A stretch of DNA of 64,000 nucleotides, taken from NCBI GenBank assembly GCA_034766995.1, contig CM068321.1:16714026-16778025 (forward strand), written 5' to 3'. Made by a program: the position numbers and the translations under genes. A model generated the notes under the pieces. That model saw nothing but the letters and a program-made list of their open reading frames with translations, ran no database searches and was not told where the DNA came from. Of this stretch, positions 38,336 to 51,029 are shown piece by piece. The number at the start of each line of letters is the position of its first letter. Positions within the stretch are counted from its first letter, which is position 1. This stretch comes from Acanthacorydalis orientalis (Eukaryota; Arthropoda; Insecta; Megaloptera; Corydalidae).

Positions 38336-39317
38336 GAAATAATATTTAAATATCGATAATAACTTCATAGAAGTGAAATGAAATATAAGTCCAAGTAGTA
38401 AAAATTAAAACTATTTAGAATGCTTAATTACTATAATTGATATAAATGGTTTTATTAATTTATATTAATTATAAAAGTATGATTTTCTATTATTACTTTT
38501 GATTTTATACCAGTAAGAGAATATCTTATGTAATTCATTCATTAAAAATTTAGACTAACAAAAACTTTAATTTTTAAATTATAATTATTTAAGTTTATCG
38601 TATATGAAGTTATTTTTTAAAATTATTGCGGGCGATGAATTTTTTAAATTTATCAATTTTGTATAAAAATTGTTTTCTTTTAATGATTTCAAAAAAATAA
38701 TATTATACACTATATATTTAATAAAAACCAATTAAACTGTTTTAAACCTAACATTAAAATCGACGCAGTAATAAATAAAAATTTACTAGCCATTTAATTG
38801 GATGTTAAACTGATAATATAACATTTACAATCATTAACTACAATATATTTTTAAATTAATTTATTGAAGGTGTAATTCATGTCTTAAATTCTTAAAATCT
38901 TCAATGAAATTAAATCAAATGAAATTTCATTATACATTTTCCTCTAAATTGTTTCTGTAAACTGTCTCAATGTTTAATAAAAAGATGTATTTGTATTTCA
39001 AATGTTTATATAATTTTAATATAGCGAACTAAATTATTTTAAAAATGTATGCAATATAAATTATATTATTAATTTGGTACGCCACACTTGAGTTTATGAA
39101 AATGCTAGAGTAAAAAGTTATATAATCAAATTACCTCAATTAAATGAAACTATAGTTTTATATCATGTAAATAAAAAAACTAATCTGTTAAATATTCCAT
39201 AAAAGCCATACAATCAATAAAGACATTTAGATTATTAGAAATTTGTTCAAAGTATTACATTTGTGAAATAAAATTTAAACAATTTTTAAATAAAGTTTTT
39301 AACATCACACTTTTTTG

Positions 39318-39338
39318 GTATATATATATGTATGTATG

Positions 39339-39393
<55 letters not shown>
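39318..39393. repeat. (TA)n(TGTA)n microsatellite
   Basis: TA repeats with TGTATGTATGTATGTG in the left third. Confidence 0.95.
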
Positions 39394-39395
<2 letters not shown>

Positions 39396-41264
39396 CTATT
39401 AATGAATAAAAATATTATAAAAATATAAAAAAGTCTTTTTATTCACCTCAAACGTCGTTAAAAGTCCTTTCGAGAATCAAAGTTTTATTGTAGTTTTATT
39501 AAAGTTGTTTATTATAAATTATTCTTTCATTACTAACATTTAGTTATGTTAAGACTTTTAATTGAGTACAAATTTGGAAGTATGTAAGGTTTTGCTAATG
39601 AAAAGTCTGAACGATAGATTAAGGATTTCATTCAGTGTATTCAAATTCATAAACTAAGTATGGGAAATCAGTGTCCCACGAATCCAATCTGCCCCGTCGG
39701 ATATTTCAAAGCCGTTCACTCACCCGACCAACCATAAAAAAAATTCATTTGAAATATTCAATAATTCATTATTAATCACTTAAAGATGATGTTATCGTAA
39801 TCAAAATACGTATAAGCAAGAATCAAAAATGAGAAATAATATATTATTGAAATTTTCTGATAAGAAATACAAGTTAATGATTTGTGTAGTGTGTTTGTAA
39901 AAATGAATATTTATTTGTAAAAGTTAACTATCCACAGTACTATTTTAGCATTATATTTTTTTAGCATATTTTTAATTAATTATTTAAATATTGATATCTT
40001 CGAAACTGAAATCAGGAAGACACAACGAACTAGATATATCATAGTCAGAATTGTGAATTTCAGTAAGTAAAATTGTCATAGTGGTAATGGTGCTATAAAT
40101 ACTATTCTTCCATGACATAAAAAAACTATTGAATATTATACAGTTTACGATTGCTGCTAAATTATACTAAATTAAATATTTTGACAGAATCCGATGCTAT
40201 TCTCAATAGCACTGTGTTGTTTATAAAAAAAATCTACATACTTGTAAAATATATTTTAACATATTCTGCATCGTGAAAGTAATTTCAATACAAGAGAAGC
40301 ACACCAAAAAATAAATATAAAAAATATTCTTTAGCTTACGATTGTTTTTAATGTAAAAAAGATTATACTTGAATCAAAGAGGATGGCTCATGACTGTTAT
40401 AAATAAACAATTCAAGTTAAATAAAATATTGTATTACAGAACAGTATATAAAAATAACTTAAAAAGAATAATTTCATATTTATGACATTAGTACAAAATA
40501 TTTTTGAATAAATTAACAAATTGTTTCCTGAAATGTTTATAAATATTTCTATCCGTTACTGTACGTTATTTAAAGGAAAAACATCTATATCAAAACTAGT
40601 ACATTTGTTATATCTCTTATTGAAATAGTAAAACGAACAGGAAACGAACAGCAACAAGCGATTCATCAATTAAACATTTTCTTTTATCACTTAATTTTTT
40701 TTCAAAATATAATTAATAAAAAAGTTACAGCTTTTAATAAATTATATATTATAGTTTAATAAAATAAAATCAAGTTAAGTTTAAATAGTTACAAATTCGT
40801 GGTAAATTTAAAAATATTCTCTTTCTTAAAATAACATATATTTTCTCAATAATAATTAAATTCAGAAATAGTTATATATATATATATATATAATGTTTGT
40901 ACATAATTTTTATTAATGTGAAAAACCGACAGATAATCTAAAAAAAAATAATAATGAATTTGTTTTTGCTAAAAATCGTTCTCGGAAAATAATTTTGCAT
41001 TTTCATCATTTGTAGTTTTATAGATTTTGTATCTTTAATTGAATGTACAATTGATGTATGAAACCATTACTTCATTTTTGTTTTTATTGGTGCAATAATT
41101 AAGTGCATTATATAAATACACATACACACATTCAATTTAAAAAAAAAACCCATTTGGTTAAATATTCTATTCATTGAGAGTAAAAATCATTAATTATGAA
41201 ATACGAATAAAATTGATTTTATGAAGCTATGATTTTTTTATCAGAACGATCGTTTAAATTTTTA

Positions 41265-41269
<5 letters not shown>

Positions 41270-41318
<49 letters not shown>
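41270..41318. repeat. (TA)n microsatellite
   Basis: About 24 uninterrupted TA repeats. Confidence 0.95.
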
Positions 41319-41319
<1 letters not shown>

Positions 41320-41726
41320 CGAATTAAATGTCAATAGAATTTAATTAGAAATTTTAAAGTATAGTCCTATTTTATTAAAAAGAGTTAATATATTTTTTTA
41401 ACATATCAACACTTGATAGTTGAATCTGGTAAAATTTAATTAATCACATATTGGTTTTATTAGAGTTCGCTTTAAAAATTTTATAACAATCTTTAGTTAA
41501 AATTTTTAAATTGCATGTTTTTAATTCAAAAATTAAAAAAAAGAATTTACTAATAAGAATCATCTATTTTCATATAAATTAATAGATATTATATTTTTTG
41601 ATATATGTAACATTTAAAATTTAAATGTTTCAACAAGTGATTTATGTTTAATTTAAACATACGAATATCAGTAATAAAATCTCACTTCCTAGTTTCGTCT
41701 ATTAACGAAATATTTATTAGATAATA

Positions 41727-41727
<1 letters not shown>

Positions 41728-41773
<46 letters not shown>

Positions 41774-41774
41774 G
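41728..41774. repeat. (TA)n microsatellite
   Basis: TA repeats flanked by GCATA and TACATATG. Confidence 0.94.
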
Positions 41775-42242
41775 TCGAACCGAGCAAATATATAATAATT
41801 TCATGGCTTTAGTAAATAAATTTTCGCATAAATTTGACTTGCAGATACAAAAGCTCACTTGTATAATGAATTTCTTTCGCAGATATACTGAAAAAAATTT
41901 TTAATTTAACAACTCTACCTTTATCAAATTGCTGGTAGATATATTTTATAGAACAGTTAATATTTAGCTCAATATATCTATTAATATTTTTATTATTTTA
42001 ATTGCAAATGTGTTTGTATATTAAATAAAAATATGTATATGTTTATATTATTTCTAGAAATGTAGATATTTATCATTTAAAATGTACATTAATTTAAAAT
42101 TTGATTAGTATTTTAATTTTTAATATAACATAAGATAATGTTATTGGGATTTATATTGGTAATATTAATACCTAAGCGAAATTTTACTGTATTTGACAAA
42201 AAGAATATTAATTATAAAAAGAAAATATAGTCATTTTTACAG

Positions 42243-42244
42243 TG

Positions 42245-42279
<35 letters not shown>

Positions 42280-42299
42280 ATGTTGTGTGTATGTGTGTT
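42243..42299. repeat. (TA)n(TG)n microsatellite
   Basis: TA repeats followed by GTGTGTGTATGTTGTGTGTATG. Confidence 0.95.
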
Positions 42300-42509
42300 C
42301 GTTTATAAGGAATTTTATTTGTCTTGAAGTACATGATTTTAAGATGTTCCACATTATTTGTTAAATTTATTTTTTTTTACTTGAACTCACTTTAAAATGG
42401 ATTAATATTAAAATTATTCTATTTATTGCATATGCGTAAAGTGTTCGAAGTTTTTTAGTCGATTTTGACTTATTTTAATCCTATCTAGATTTAAATATAT
42501 TGTATTTTT

Positions 42510-42510
<1 letters not shown>

Positions 42511-42558
<48 letters not shown>
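42511..42558. repeat. (TA)n microsatellite
   Basis: About 22 TA repeats. Confidence 0.95.
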
Positions 42559-42560
<2 letters not shown>

Positions 42561-43079
42561 TGAACACTATATACAACAGTTGTTATTTTGTTTTTCTTTT
42601 TTATAATTATATAGAATGTTACGATATGTAAATATGATGACAACAATATTTTTATAACATTACATTTTATAAACAAAAATTGTTATTAAAAATTTCTGCA
42701 TATATATATATATGTATGTACAAACAGAAATATATAAATAAATGTATGCTATCAGATAAAGATATTTTCTTCAAAAATAGTTGTACTGCTTTCACTTGAT
42801 AAAAAAATTGGATTTTTACTATTTTTGATTAGATGTAGTCTAAAATCATGTACTGTTGACATGATATGTATTTGAAATAACTTTTTTATTTTTAATCCTT
42901 ATATATAAAGAAACACAATACAATATTTCTTATAAACAAATTTAAATACTAACCGTTTAGGTGCGCTTAAATTATAAACTCTGTTCAAATAATCACTAAT
43001 GTTTTCTTTTACTATTGATTATTAAGTAAAAAACCAGCACGTAAATAATTATTAAAAAATTTTCCATAAATCATCAGAC

Positions 43080-43445
43080 ACTGTCTAAAGCACAAAAGGT
43101 ACACACATATAACCCGCTGACCACAAGCAAAACCAGAAGCTGAGAGACGATACCGAAAGACACACACATACATAGACTTATACTCAACAATACACACATA
43201 CATACATATGTATGTACATACACCTTCCCTTCCTATCCTGGAAATTGATTACATTAAGCAACTCGAGCTGGAATAGGCTGTCTCAGAATTAACTTTAATC
43301 TAGGGCGGCAGCCGACTCGACTTGCGGACTCCGCACCAAACCTATCAAATGTGCACGCTTCTAATCAAATCAGAACAATTAAAGTCGTACAAACACGGGT
43401 ACCACAGTATGACCATGAGGTCCTATGAACGTCAAAATTATTGTT
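43080..43445. promoter_or_regulatory. GC-richer block inside intron 1, next to exon 1
   Basis: A GC-richer block roughly 100-450 bp inside intron 1, where first-intron enhancers are often found. It contains TGATTACATTAAGC at 43246-43259. The same 14-mer recurs in the upstream block at 51175-51188, and a shortened form is at 51212-51222. Candidate cis-regulatory element; there is no open frame with coding character. Confidence 0.4.
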
Positions 43446-43527
43446 GATTTCAGTCAGTAAACCAGGTTATTTTAACAGACCAAAAATGTATGGTATTAAA
43501 CGTGTAACAAAACTATTCTTTTTTTAC

Positions 43528-43585
43528 CTGTTAAACCGGCGATTGACGTTCCTGCTGCTCCAGAAACGGATATATTGTTGAGCAT
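43528..43585 (-). CDS. otp: Orthopedia homeobox gene, first coding exon
   Basis: A short first coding exon of 19 codons plus one base, starting MLNNISVSGAAG and ending GLT plus a single G. The donor is CAG|GTAAAA, with GT at 43527-43526. Joining that last G to the GC at the start of exon 2 makes a glycine codon and keeps the frame, giving [11 protein letters not shown] across the junction. In this frame a TAA lies about 17 codons upstream of the ATG, with no other Met between, so the start is well fixed. The 192-residue open frame covering the same DNA is in a different frame and would not join exon 2. The join is an inference from phase and splice consensus. An insect Otp N-terminus starting near MLNN is plausible but was not checked against a database. 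An additional alternative first exon cannot be excluded. Confidence 0.83.
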
Positions 43586-44240
43586 AGCTCCCGGTAAAAA
43601 TCCCACTGATGACAAAATGATTAGGCCGTTTATTTATGTCTGTATCGTCGAGAAAATATAACCAGAACAAGAACACCACTCGCACAAAAGTCAACGAAAA
43701 ATATAATAGTCTATAAAGACCTATTAAATCATCGTTTAAGTCCACGTTTTCGATAAACTGAGTAGACACTGATTTTGCTTTAATAAAAAAAACTGACTCG
43801 GTTAATTTTAAGTGTCGATTGTTGGATGTTAGAGATACAATAACCGAAACAGTTGAGATTTTAATACGGCATAACACTTGGACAAAGTTGTTCCAGGCCG
43901 TTTGGTGTCTACGTGTGTTCAGATTGTGTTTTGTTTGTGAATGTGGTGGGGGTAAACGGAACAGTATTATAGTAAAAGTGGGGGAAACGTGTAGACCAAT
44001 CGTCCGTGTTCGTTTTATGTTTACGAGCCGAGGACTCCGCCGGTAATGTAGATTGGGCGGTGCGTCGGGGCGCGTATAGGCGTGGCGACGACAACAATCC
44101 ACAGTTGTTTACAGTCAGCGTATACGTCTGCCATTGCAAATTTTTGCTCTGGGTAGGTGTTCGAGAGATGGATACACAAGCATTCCAAGCCACTTGAACG
44201 AAAATCGCATACAGGCACAAATAGATACAAACACAAACGC
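43586..44240 (-). promoter_or_regulatory. otp: otp 5' leader and putative promoter
   Basis: This stretch is visibly richer in G, C and CpG than its surroundings and lies directly upstream of the otp start codon. On the minus strand it has CCAAT-like elements near 44055, a TATAAT-like element near 43966-43973, and TCACA about 33 nt below that which could serve as an initiator. None is decisive in AT-rich DNA, so no transcription start is claimed. The region ends at the (TA)n/(CATA)n tract at 44274. It carries a long open frame in another frame that I take to be chance. Confidence 0.45.
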
Positions 44241-44269
44241 AGATATCCATCTCAGCATCCATATATACA

Positions 44270-44272
44270 CAT

Positions 44273-44325
<53 letters not shown>

Positions 44326-44362
44326 TATACATATACATACATACATACATACATACATACAC
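44270..44362. repeat. (TA)n(CATA)n microsatellite upstream of the otp promoter
   Basis: TA repeats followed by seven or so CATA units. It sets the right edge of the GC-richer otp promoter region. Confidence 0.95.
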
Positions 44363-44747
44363 AATATAAGGCAGACGCTTCAATATTATAGTGTTGTATC
44401 TACTACGGAACGGATTTTTTCCTGTTCCATAATATTGTTTCTGTTCTTTCAGCGTTTTTTTCATATATTATTATTCAACCACTTGAGATACGATTTCAAT
44501 ATTTTTTATGAGCAATATGAGTATCCGTGTAGTTTGTTCCGAGCTCACTCGATTTAATTACTAAATTCCGATGTTTAATTACAATTTAAATACAAACATT
44601 GTTTGTTTTTTAATTTGATACAAAATTTATACATAAACGTTCATCTCCCGTACAATGTATTTTATGTTATTATTTTTTTAATATGCTCAAAATGTATGTT
44701 TTTATATATTTCTTTCGGATTTTATATTAATATAAAATCATACGCAC

Positions 44748-44765
44748 GTACACACACATACATAC

Positions 44766-44799
<34 letters not shown>
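44748..44799. repeat. (CA)n(TA)n microsatellite
   Basis: CACACACATACATACATATG followed by TA repeats. Confidence 0.95.
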
Positions 44800-44804
<5 letters not shown>

Positions 44805-46694
44805 TAAGAATTTTTATTACTTAACATTTTGGAGACAGAATTTTATTATATATATATATATATTTGTCAAGTATATTCTACACTGCAAATGAAAACTTGT
44901 ATTTGAAAAAAAATTAAATTAAAGTAAATTATAAGTAAATATTAACATTAAAGATAACTAACTTTCTTTATTGAAACTGATTGATGGAATTTATTTCAAT
45001 TTTTTTACCCATTAAATCGATAATTTTGAATGAAAATAAATCTGAAATTATCTTTAGTATAAGACTATTTTAACATCCATCTTAATTCAAATAGATTTTG
45101 GTTCTTAGACTTAAAAAAATGCTTTGAGTACTTTTTAATAACATAACTGAAACATATATATCAAATAAAATGTAAACACTGATAAACTATGAGTTTTATC
45201 ATCAATGAAACACAAATTTAATTGTTCACTTATTATTTTATTTTCATGCGGATATCAGTGAAAAATTGAACGTTGTTGTACGTAAGTACAATTTAATTTA
45301 CTTGCATTTTACCTTTCTGCCAATAATATATTTACATTAATAAACCAAAATTATGTATCTTTGTACAGTGCTGATAATTTTTCTTTTGCTACTTGTATCA
45401 TCATGAAGTACTAGTATGGAATATATTTTAAAAATTACTAAAATAATAATATAAATTTTATATTAGGAATTGAATCAAAATTAATATAAGAACCAGGGCA
45501 AAAAATAAAAAATAAATTAAGCATAATATCAAACCTTCTTTTTCAATACTGTATATTGATTCCTTAACTACTACATTTTTTTTTTAATTTTGAATGGCTA
45601 TTACTTTCTCATTATCTATTTCGACTGCTAATCTTTATGAAGACTGATAGTGAGTTATATTATACAACCTATATAATCATTAATTTAAGCATGATTAAAC
45701 TATGTTGATAAATACAAGTAATTCATTTCATGAAATTGTAAAAAAGTAAAAATTTGCTTATATATATATATATATATATATATCACTGCTTTAAAACTCT
45801 CAAAAAAATGTTAGTTTATACACAGTTGATATCTATATGCTTTTTATAAAGAAATTATATTTATAACAGATAAAATGGTACACTCTGCTAAATTTTGTAA
45901 ATTTATAAAAAAAATATGAGTTAATAAATTATTTAAATGACTAAAATGATATCGAGTAATATATTTTTTGTAATATTCGAATTAAAGTCAAGAAAATTTC
46001 AACATCAACTGATGTAAATTAAATACTATTCAATTTTATGTTCGATATGGCATAATTCCTTTTTATTATATTTTATTCAAATATTGGAAGTCAACACGAT
46101 ACTTTATGCTTTAATTAATTTTTTATTTTTAAAAAATGAAAGTTTTTTCAATTTATGAATAAGTTTTATCTCATGAATGCTTTTTCTCCAAAATGATTTC
46201 AGTCTAAAATTTTTTTAGAAGAGTCCTAAACTGGTCGTAAAATAAATTTAACACATGCATATTTAATGCAATTCATTGTATGCTTTTTATGTAGTTCATT
46301 TTCCAAATATTTTAATTTTTTCAATTTAAAATTTTAGCTATCACTGATTGGAAAAACATCTTTCTGACTTTTAATCAATTTAGTTTTTTCATTTTTTTTT
46401 TAAAAATATATCTATCTTCATAAATATTTTTCTACAATGTAAGTAAACTTTGTAGAAAGTTAAAAATTACACCATTGTCTTAAACAATTAATGAAATCAC
46501 TAATATTAAAATTTTTACAGAAAAATTGAAATCAGATCATAAATCAAAATTGCAATTTACTTAATTTTGGTTGCGATGCAGAAAACTATGCATACTAAGG
46601 AAAAAAATAATTATTCGCGAAAAAATAGTACTATAGACAAAATTGTTTCATTATCTAAATCATATTGTCAGAGTGAAATTATAATCAATTTGTA

Positions 46695-46732
46695 TTATAT
46701 ATATATATATACACACACACATATGTGTATAT
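46695..46732. repeat. (TA)n(CA)n microsatellite
   Basis: Short TA run, CACACACACA, then TATGTGTATA. Confidence 0.92.
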
Positions 46733-46920
46733 TGTTGTGAAATGAAACACGATCAGAAAATTTCCATTGTTTATGTATAGATTTTAATGGATGCCATATT
46801 AATTATGTAGGCAGGAACAAGGATTATAGTATAAATATTTGATTTATTATACAATCATAACCTACTTTCGTTCCTGTTTAAATGTTTAATAAATAATTGA
46901 TTTTATTGGTGTTCTCAATG

Positions 46921-46925
<5 letters not shown>

Positions 46926-46980
<55 letters not shown>

Positions 46981-46989
46981 AATATATAA
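46926..46989. repeat. (TA)n microsatellite
   Basis: About 27 TA repeats ending ACAAATATATA. Confidence 0.95.
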
Positions 46990-48176
46990 TGTTAATTGTT
47001 ACAGTTTGCAAAATAATAATTAATTACATATTAATAATAAAGGTAAAAGAATTATTATTTATTGAAAATGAACAAGAAATAAAATTTATAAAAATTTACT
47101 ATAATAATATTTTGCTATTGTCTTAGTTAAAAAATCTTTTTTCTATATTATGGATTGTATAAAGATATGTTATTGATTTATTGTTGAGTAAAATAATATT
47201 TTACGCTTATTAATTAAATTTGTAGAAAAATAATAATTTATCAATTATGTGTTTAAGAAAATAATTAAATTATTTTTGATTTACTTCTGTGTAAGACATT
47301 ACCATGTACAGTGGTTCAATGAACTTGTAAATGTATATGTTTCTTTAGAAAACTAAATTTTCATATAAAAGAAATTCAAATTAGCAAAATGATAAAGTAA
47401 TAGAATGTTACAATTAAATTATTCATTCGAATGAATATTAATTTGAAATAAACTGAAATTAAATATTCAGTTCCTTTCTAACAACATATAAAACTATACA
47501 AAATAAGAATTTGTTTTATAATTTTATTAATTATTGAGTGGCACAAATAAATAGTTCATGTAACTTTAAAATGAAGTCAATTCAAACATTTTGTAAAATA
47601 ATATTTTATATATCCATTTCTTTTTATTTTAATCAGACACCGTAATTTTTTTTTTTCATTTCTTGATCCATTATATCGATCTATGACAGTTCCAGAGTTT
47701 TTATTATTTTAAATACATTATTAATAATATCTATTCATTGTTAGTAGTACATAACAGCTTTAAAACAAAAAAAATTATATTTCTTTCTTAGAATTATATT
47801 TCATGTACCAGAAATCTTTCATTACAGTATCTTAGAATCCTGTAATTTTTTCTTTTGTCACAAAATTTCAATTTAATACAAAATTCATATTTTGTAAATT
47901 ATTTAAGAAGAAACTTTATAAAAATATGATTTAATTTAAAATATATGTTAAAGTGTATATTTAATTCATATATTATTTATAAAACATAAAGATATATACT
48001 AATTATTTTTTTAGCTTCACTTTCCTTGAAAGTGAACATAAGATAGTAAATGATAATTTTGATAGTCATATAAATTTAATATAAATATAAATTTTATTTT
48101 ATTTATGATTCTAATGAATTATTTATTCTATTTTTATTAGTACAAAAATGTACTTAGACAAAACATATTTCAAATA

Positions 48177-48179
<3 letters not shown>

Positions 48180-48220
<41 letters not shown>
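48180..48220. repeat. (TA)n microsatellite
   Basis: About 19 TA repeats, then TTTATTTATAGGGACGGGGT, an abrupt composition change. Confidence 0.94.
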
Positions 48221-48223
<3 letters not shown>

Positions 48224-50175
48224 TTATAGGGACGGGGTCAGTATACTAAGTGCCAGTTGAGAAAAAAATGAATTCTGAAAATCAGACAAATACTGGTTAT
48301 TAATCGGTTTATCCTGTTATAGAAGTTTTTTTTAAATAAAATTTTTAGGTAAAATCAATCAAAAATAATGTTTATACATTTATAATATACTAAATACCAT
48401 AGACTATCACTCGTTATTGTATTATAAAGAAAGTTTATCTATTTTTCCTTAGGTATTTGAATAAAATTATGATATATGTTGATTATTGTTGAAAATCTTT
48501 AAAATGAATGAAGAAGAACTCAAATTATAGTTTCATTGTATATTCAGATATTTTTATTTTCTGTTTGTCTAAATATATTGTAAAATCAATTTGTTAAGAA
48601 TGGCATTTTGAATATGTTCGTCTTTCAGTTAGATAGTGGACAGTGTCATTATGCAACTATCGTTTAAATCACGAAGAAAGAGTGGAAAATGACCGAATAG
48701 ATGATCAAAACTAAGTCTCCCTCGAGTTTCTTTGCACTGGATTTTTTTAAATCTAAAGGTTATCAAAATAAATTCAGTAAAACATATAAGTGTTAGTTAC
48801 ATGCATTGCAAAAGCTGTGAAGAAAATAATCTCTCAAATGCTATACGAAAATGTAAAAATGCAATTTAGATTTTCTTTTTACAAATTAGTACCTTTTCCA
48901 CACCACAAATCACATCAAATTTTTCGATCAAAAATATTCATTAAATTATTATTGATTATAATTTCTATTGTCGCTTATGTGCCTTTCTATCAGCCAAGTT
49001 GTCGAAAAATCTTAGTGAAAAAATAATTCATTTGTGAAAGTAAATTACCCACAATATCATAACTGTTTTGTGTAATACAGATGTTAATTAAATATTCCAA
49101 TACATGAGTAGGAGAGGCTTTACTGTAATCAGATGTATCTATTATCATATTTTACATTATTTATTTATACATTATTTATCTTTTTTGTGATTACAAAATA
49201 CCAAAATATATGGGCACTTTAATACCGTATTAAATATGTACTTGTAAAAAAATGTACTTTACAACACTGATAATAAAGATTCAAAGATATTCAAAGTATT
49301 TTTGAAAAACCAGTTTGTTTAATACAATTTTTGTGGACTTATTTCATTTAAGAGCCTTAACTTTTCTATACTTTATAAATTATTGAATTATGTAATGACC
49401 TAATTTTCACTAAAACTTGACTTCTCTTTTTATTTACGTAAGGTGGAAAATATCTATTCCTTAAATATAACCTAAAATTGATTATTGTTACTAAAAAAAT
49501 ATTTTAAAACATTATTTCATACGTTATAATAATATATAATATTTTTTTAATACAGTAGATTGTTTTTTCTATTAATAAAAAAATAAATATTTGCTATAAG
49601 TAAATAAAAAAAATCTAAAAAGTGTTTTTAAAACTATCAAAACAAACATATTATAACTTTTTTCAAAATATCAAAATATAACTATTTTTTTAAAAAATAA
49701 ATTTTCTATATTATCATTTTTTCCAATTTTTTATATTCGAATTTATTTTAAAATTAAATATAAATAACCGCTTAAATAAAACACATATTTTGTTAAAATA
49801 AAAATATGTTGGCTTCCTGTTGTATGTTTACTTTCTAATTAGAACCACGTTACAGAAATATTCTCATGGATATAAAAAATATGATTCGCCATTAGTATGA
49901 ATTGTGTTGTCTTTTCTTAATTATACATATTTTGAACTGTATAAATATACTTTAACTTAATTAGAAGAAAATATTTTTTCATTCCTTTCTAATAAATTTT
50001 TTTCAAAAGTTTTATTTTCTTATTTAAATACAAAAAGAAGTTATTTAAATTAGATATGTAAATAATATCGTTTTAAGTAGTTCTTTAATCTAAGAATTTA
50101 AAAATTTAAAATATTTGTTAAATGAATATCTTCTAACATATGTCACAGTTTGTTAACTGTTTGAAAAGTATTTTC

Positions 50176-50179
<4 letters not shown>

Positions 50180-50250
<71 letters not shown>
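50180..50250. repeat. (TA)n(GA)n microsatellite
   Basis: TA repeats (to 50218) followed by about 16 GA repeats; same polarity as the tracts at 12.5, 23.1 and 36.5 kb. Confidence 0.95.
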
Positions 50251-50252
<2 letters not shown>

Positions 50253-50289
50253 AAAATTAATTTTTAATTAATTGATCAGTTAAATATTG

Positions 50290-50605
50290 ACCAACATCAT
50301 AACAGCATCGTATACTCATTTATTTAGCTGAAACCAATAGGATGTTTGTTTTATGGAACCTCTGGAGTATTTCACTGCCCGAATCAGGGAAAGCAACTCC
50401 TGGATAACACCTCTTTGGTAACATATATTTAAGAAAATGTTTGTTTTAGAGCATATATTTATGAAAATTTCCGTTCCACGAGGCAAACAGGTAATTCCGC
50501 GATGAGATTCTTGAGCATTTGTTTGACACTCGCAATGCGAGGATGGAGCAAACGTCGCCTAGTTACACAAGAGATAGTATATACTACTTGGTAATAATTT
50601 TCACT
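50290..50605. promoter_or_regulatory. GC-richer block
   Basis: A moderately GC-richer stretch just right of the (TA)n(GA)n tract, in two halves (50320-50420 and 50465-50590). The second half overlaps a 73-codon minus-strand open frame with no family resemblance. Candidate conserved noncoding element. Confidence 0.28.
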
Positions 50606-50865
50606 CCTTACTGAAAATAATCTAATAAAAATGTTCCCAATAGAGTTTATACTTTTACTTAAAGTAAATGTTTTTTTCAAAATCTTTTAATTTTATGATA
50701 ATATAGTCCTTATCTATATCATTACACTTTATACTGTTTTTTTATGGTATTATAATGTAATTATATTGTGTAAATTTTAAAACAAGAAAGTTTTAGCATG
50801 AAGTGATTTAAATTTTTTCACTTGTGCTAGTTTGTGTAAAAGAATATGTAATAAGTTTATAGTGC

Positions 50866-50873
50866 ATATGTAT

Positions 50874-50930
<57 letters not shown>
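50866..50930. repeat. (TA)n microsatellite
   Basis: TATGTATACACATA followed by 25 TA repeats, 100 bp left of the strongest GC-rich block. Confidence 0.95.
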
Positions 50931-50934
<4 letters not shown>

Positions 50935-51029
50935 AATTTCAATTATTGTAACATCGTATCGACATATCAATTGCATATGATGTGCCATAAAATATAGATA
51001 TAGCAGCTGTGATGTATAAGTAAATATTT

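Larger units (their letters stand above)
29520..43527 (-). other. otp: otp intron 1 (14,008 bp)
   Basis: A phase-1 intron running from donor GTAAAA (43527) to acceptor ATGTTCCAG (29520). It holds a GC-richer block just inside the donor, a 5'-truncated RTE LINE in the sense orientation, a diverged ~190-bp tandem array and eight or more (TA)n tracts. The rest, including 30.2-31.6, 32.2-33.2, 36.5-37.9 and 38.4-41.2 kb, is AT-rich DNA in which I see no gene. A small GC-richer patch at about 39660-39730 stands alone. Confidence 0.83.

Noticed and set aside
43524..44102. 192-codon minus-strand open frame over the otp promoter and exon 1
   Set aside because: It uses another frame than the otp start codon, runs through the exon 1 donor, has no family features and is not joinable to exon 2. 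Long chance frames are expected in GC-richer DNA.
43909..44464. Several short frames around 44.1-44.4 kb on both strands
   Set aside because: They run through (TA)n/(CATA)n and the promoter region; no protein features.
4680..49060. Possible relationship between about 4.7-5.6 kb and 48.8-49.05 kb (shared AATAATTCATTTRTGAAARTRAATT-like phrase)
   Set aside because: Only short AT-rich phrases match by eye; an alignment would be needed and chance is not excluded.
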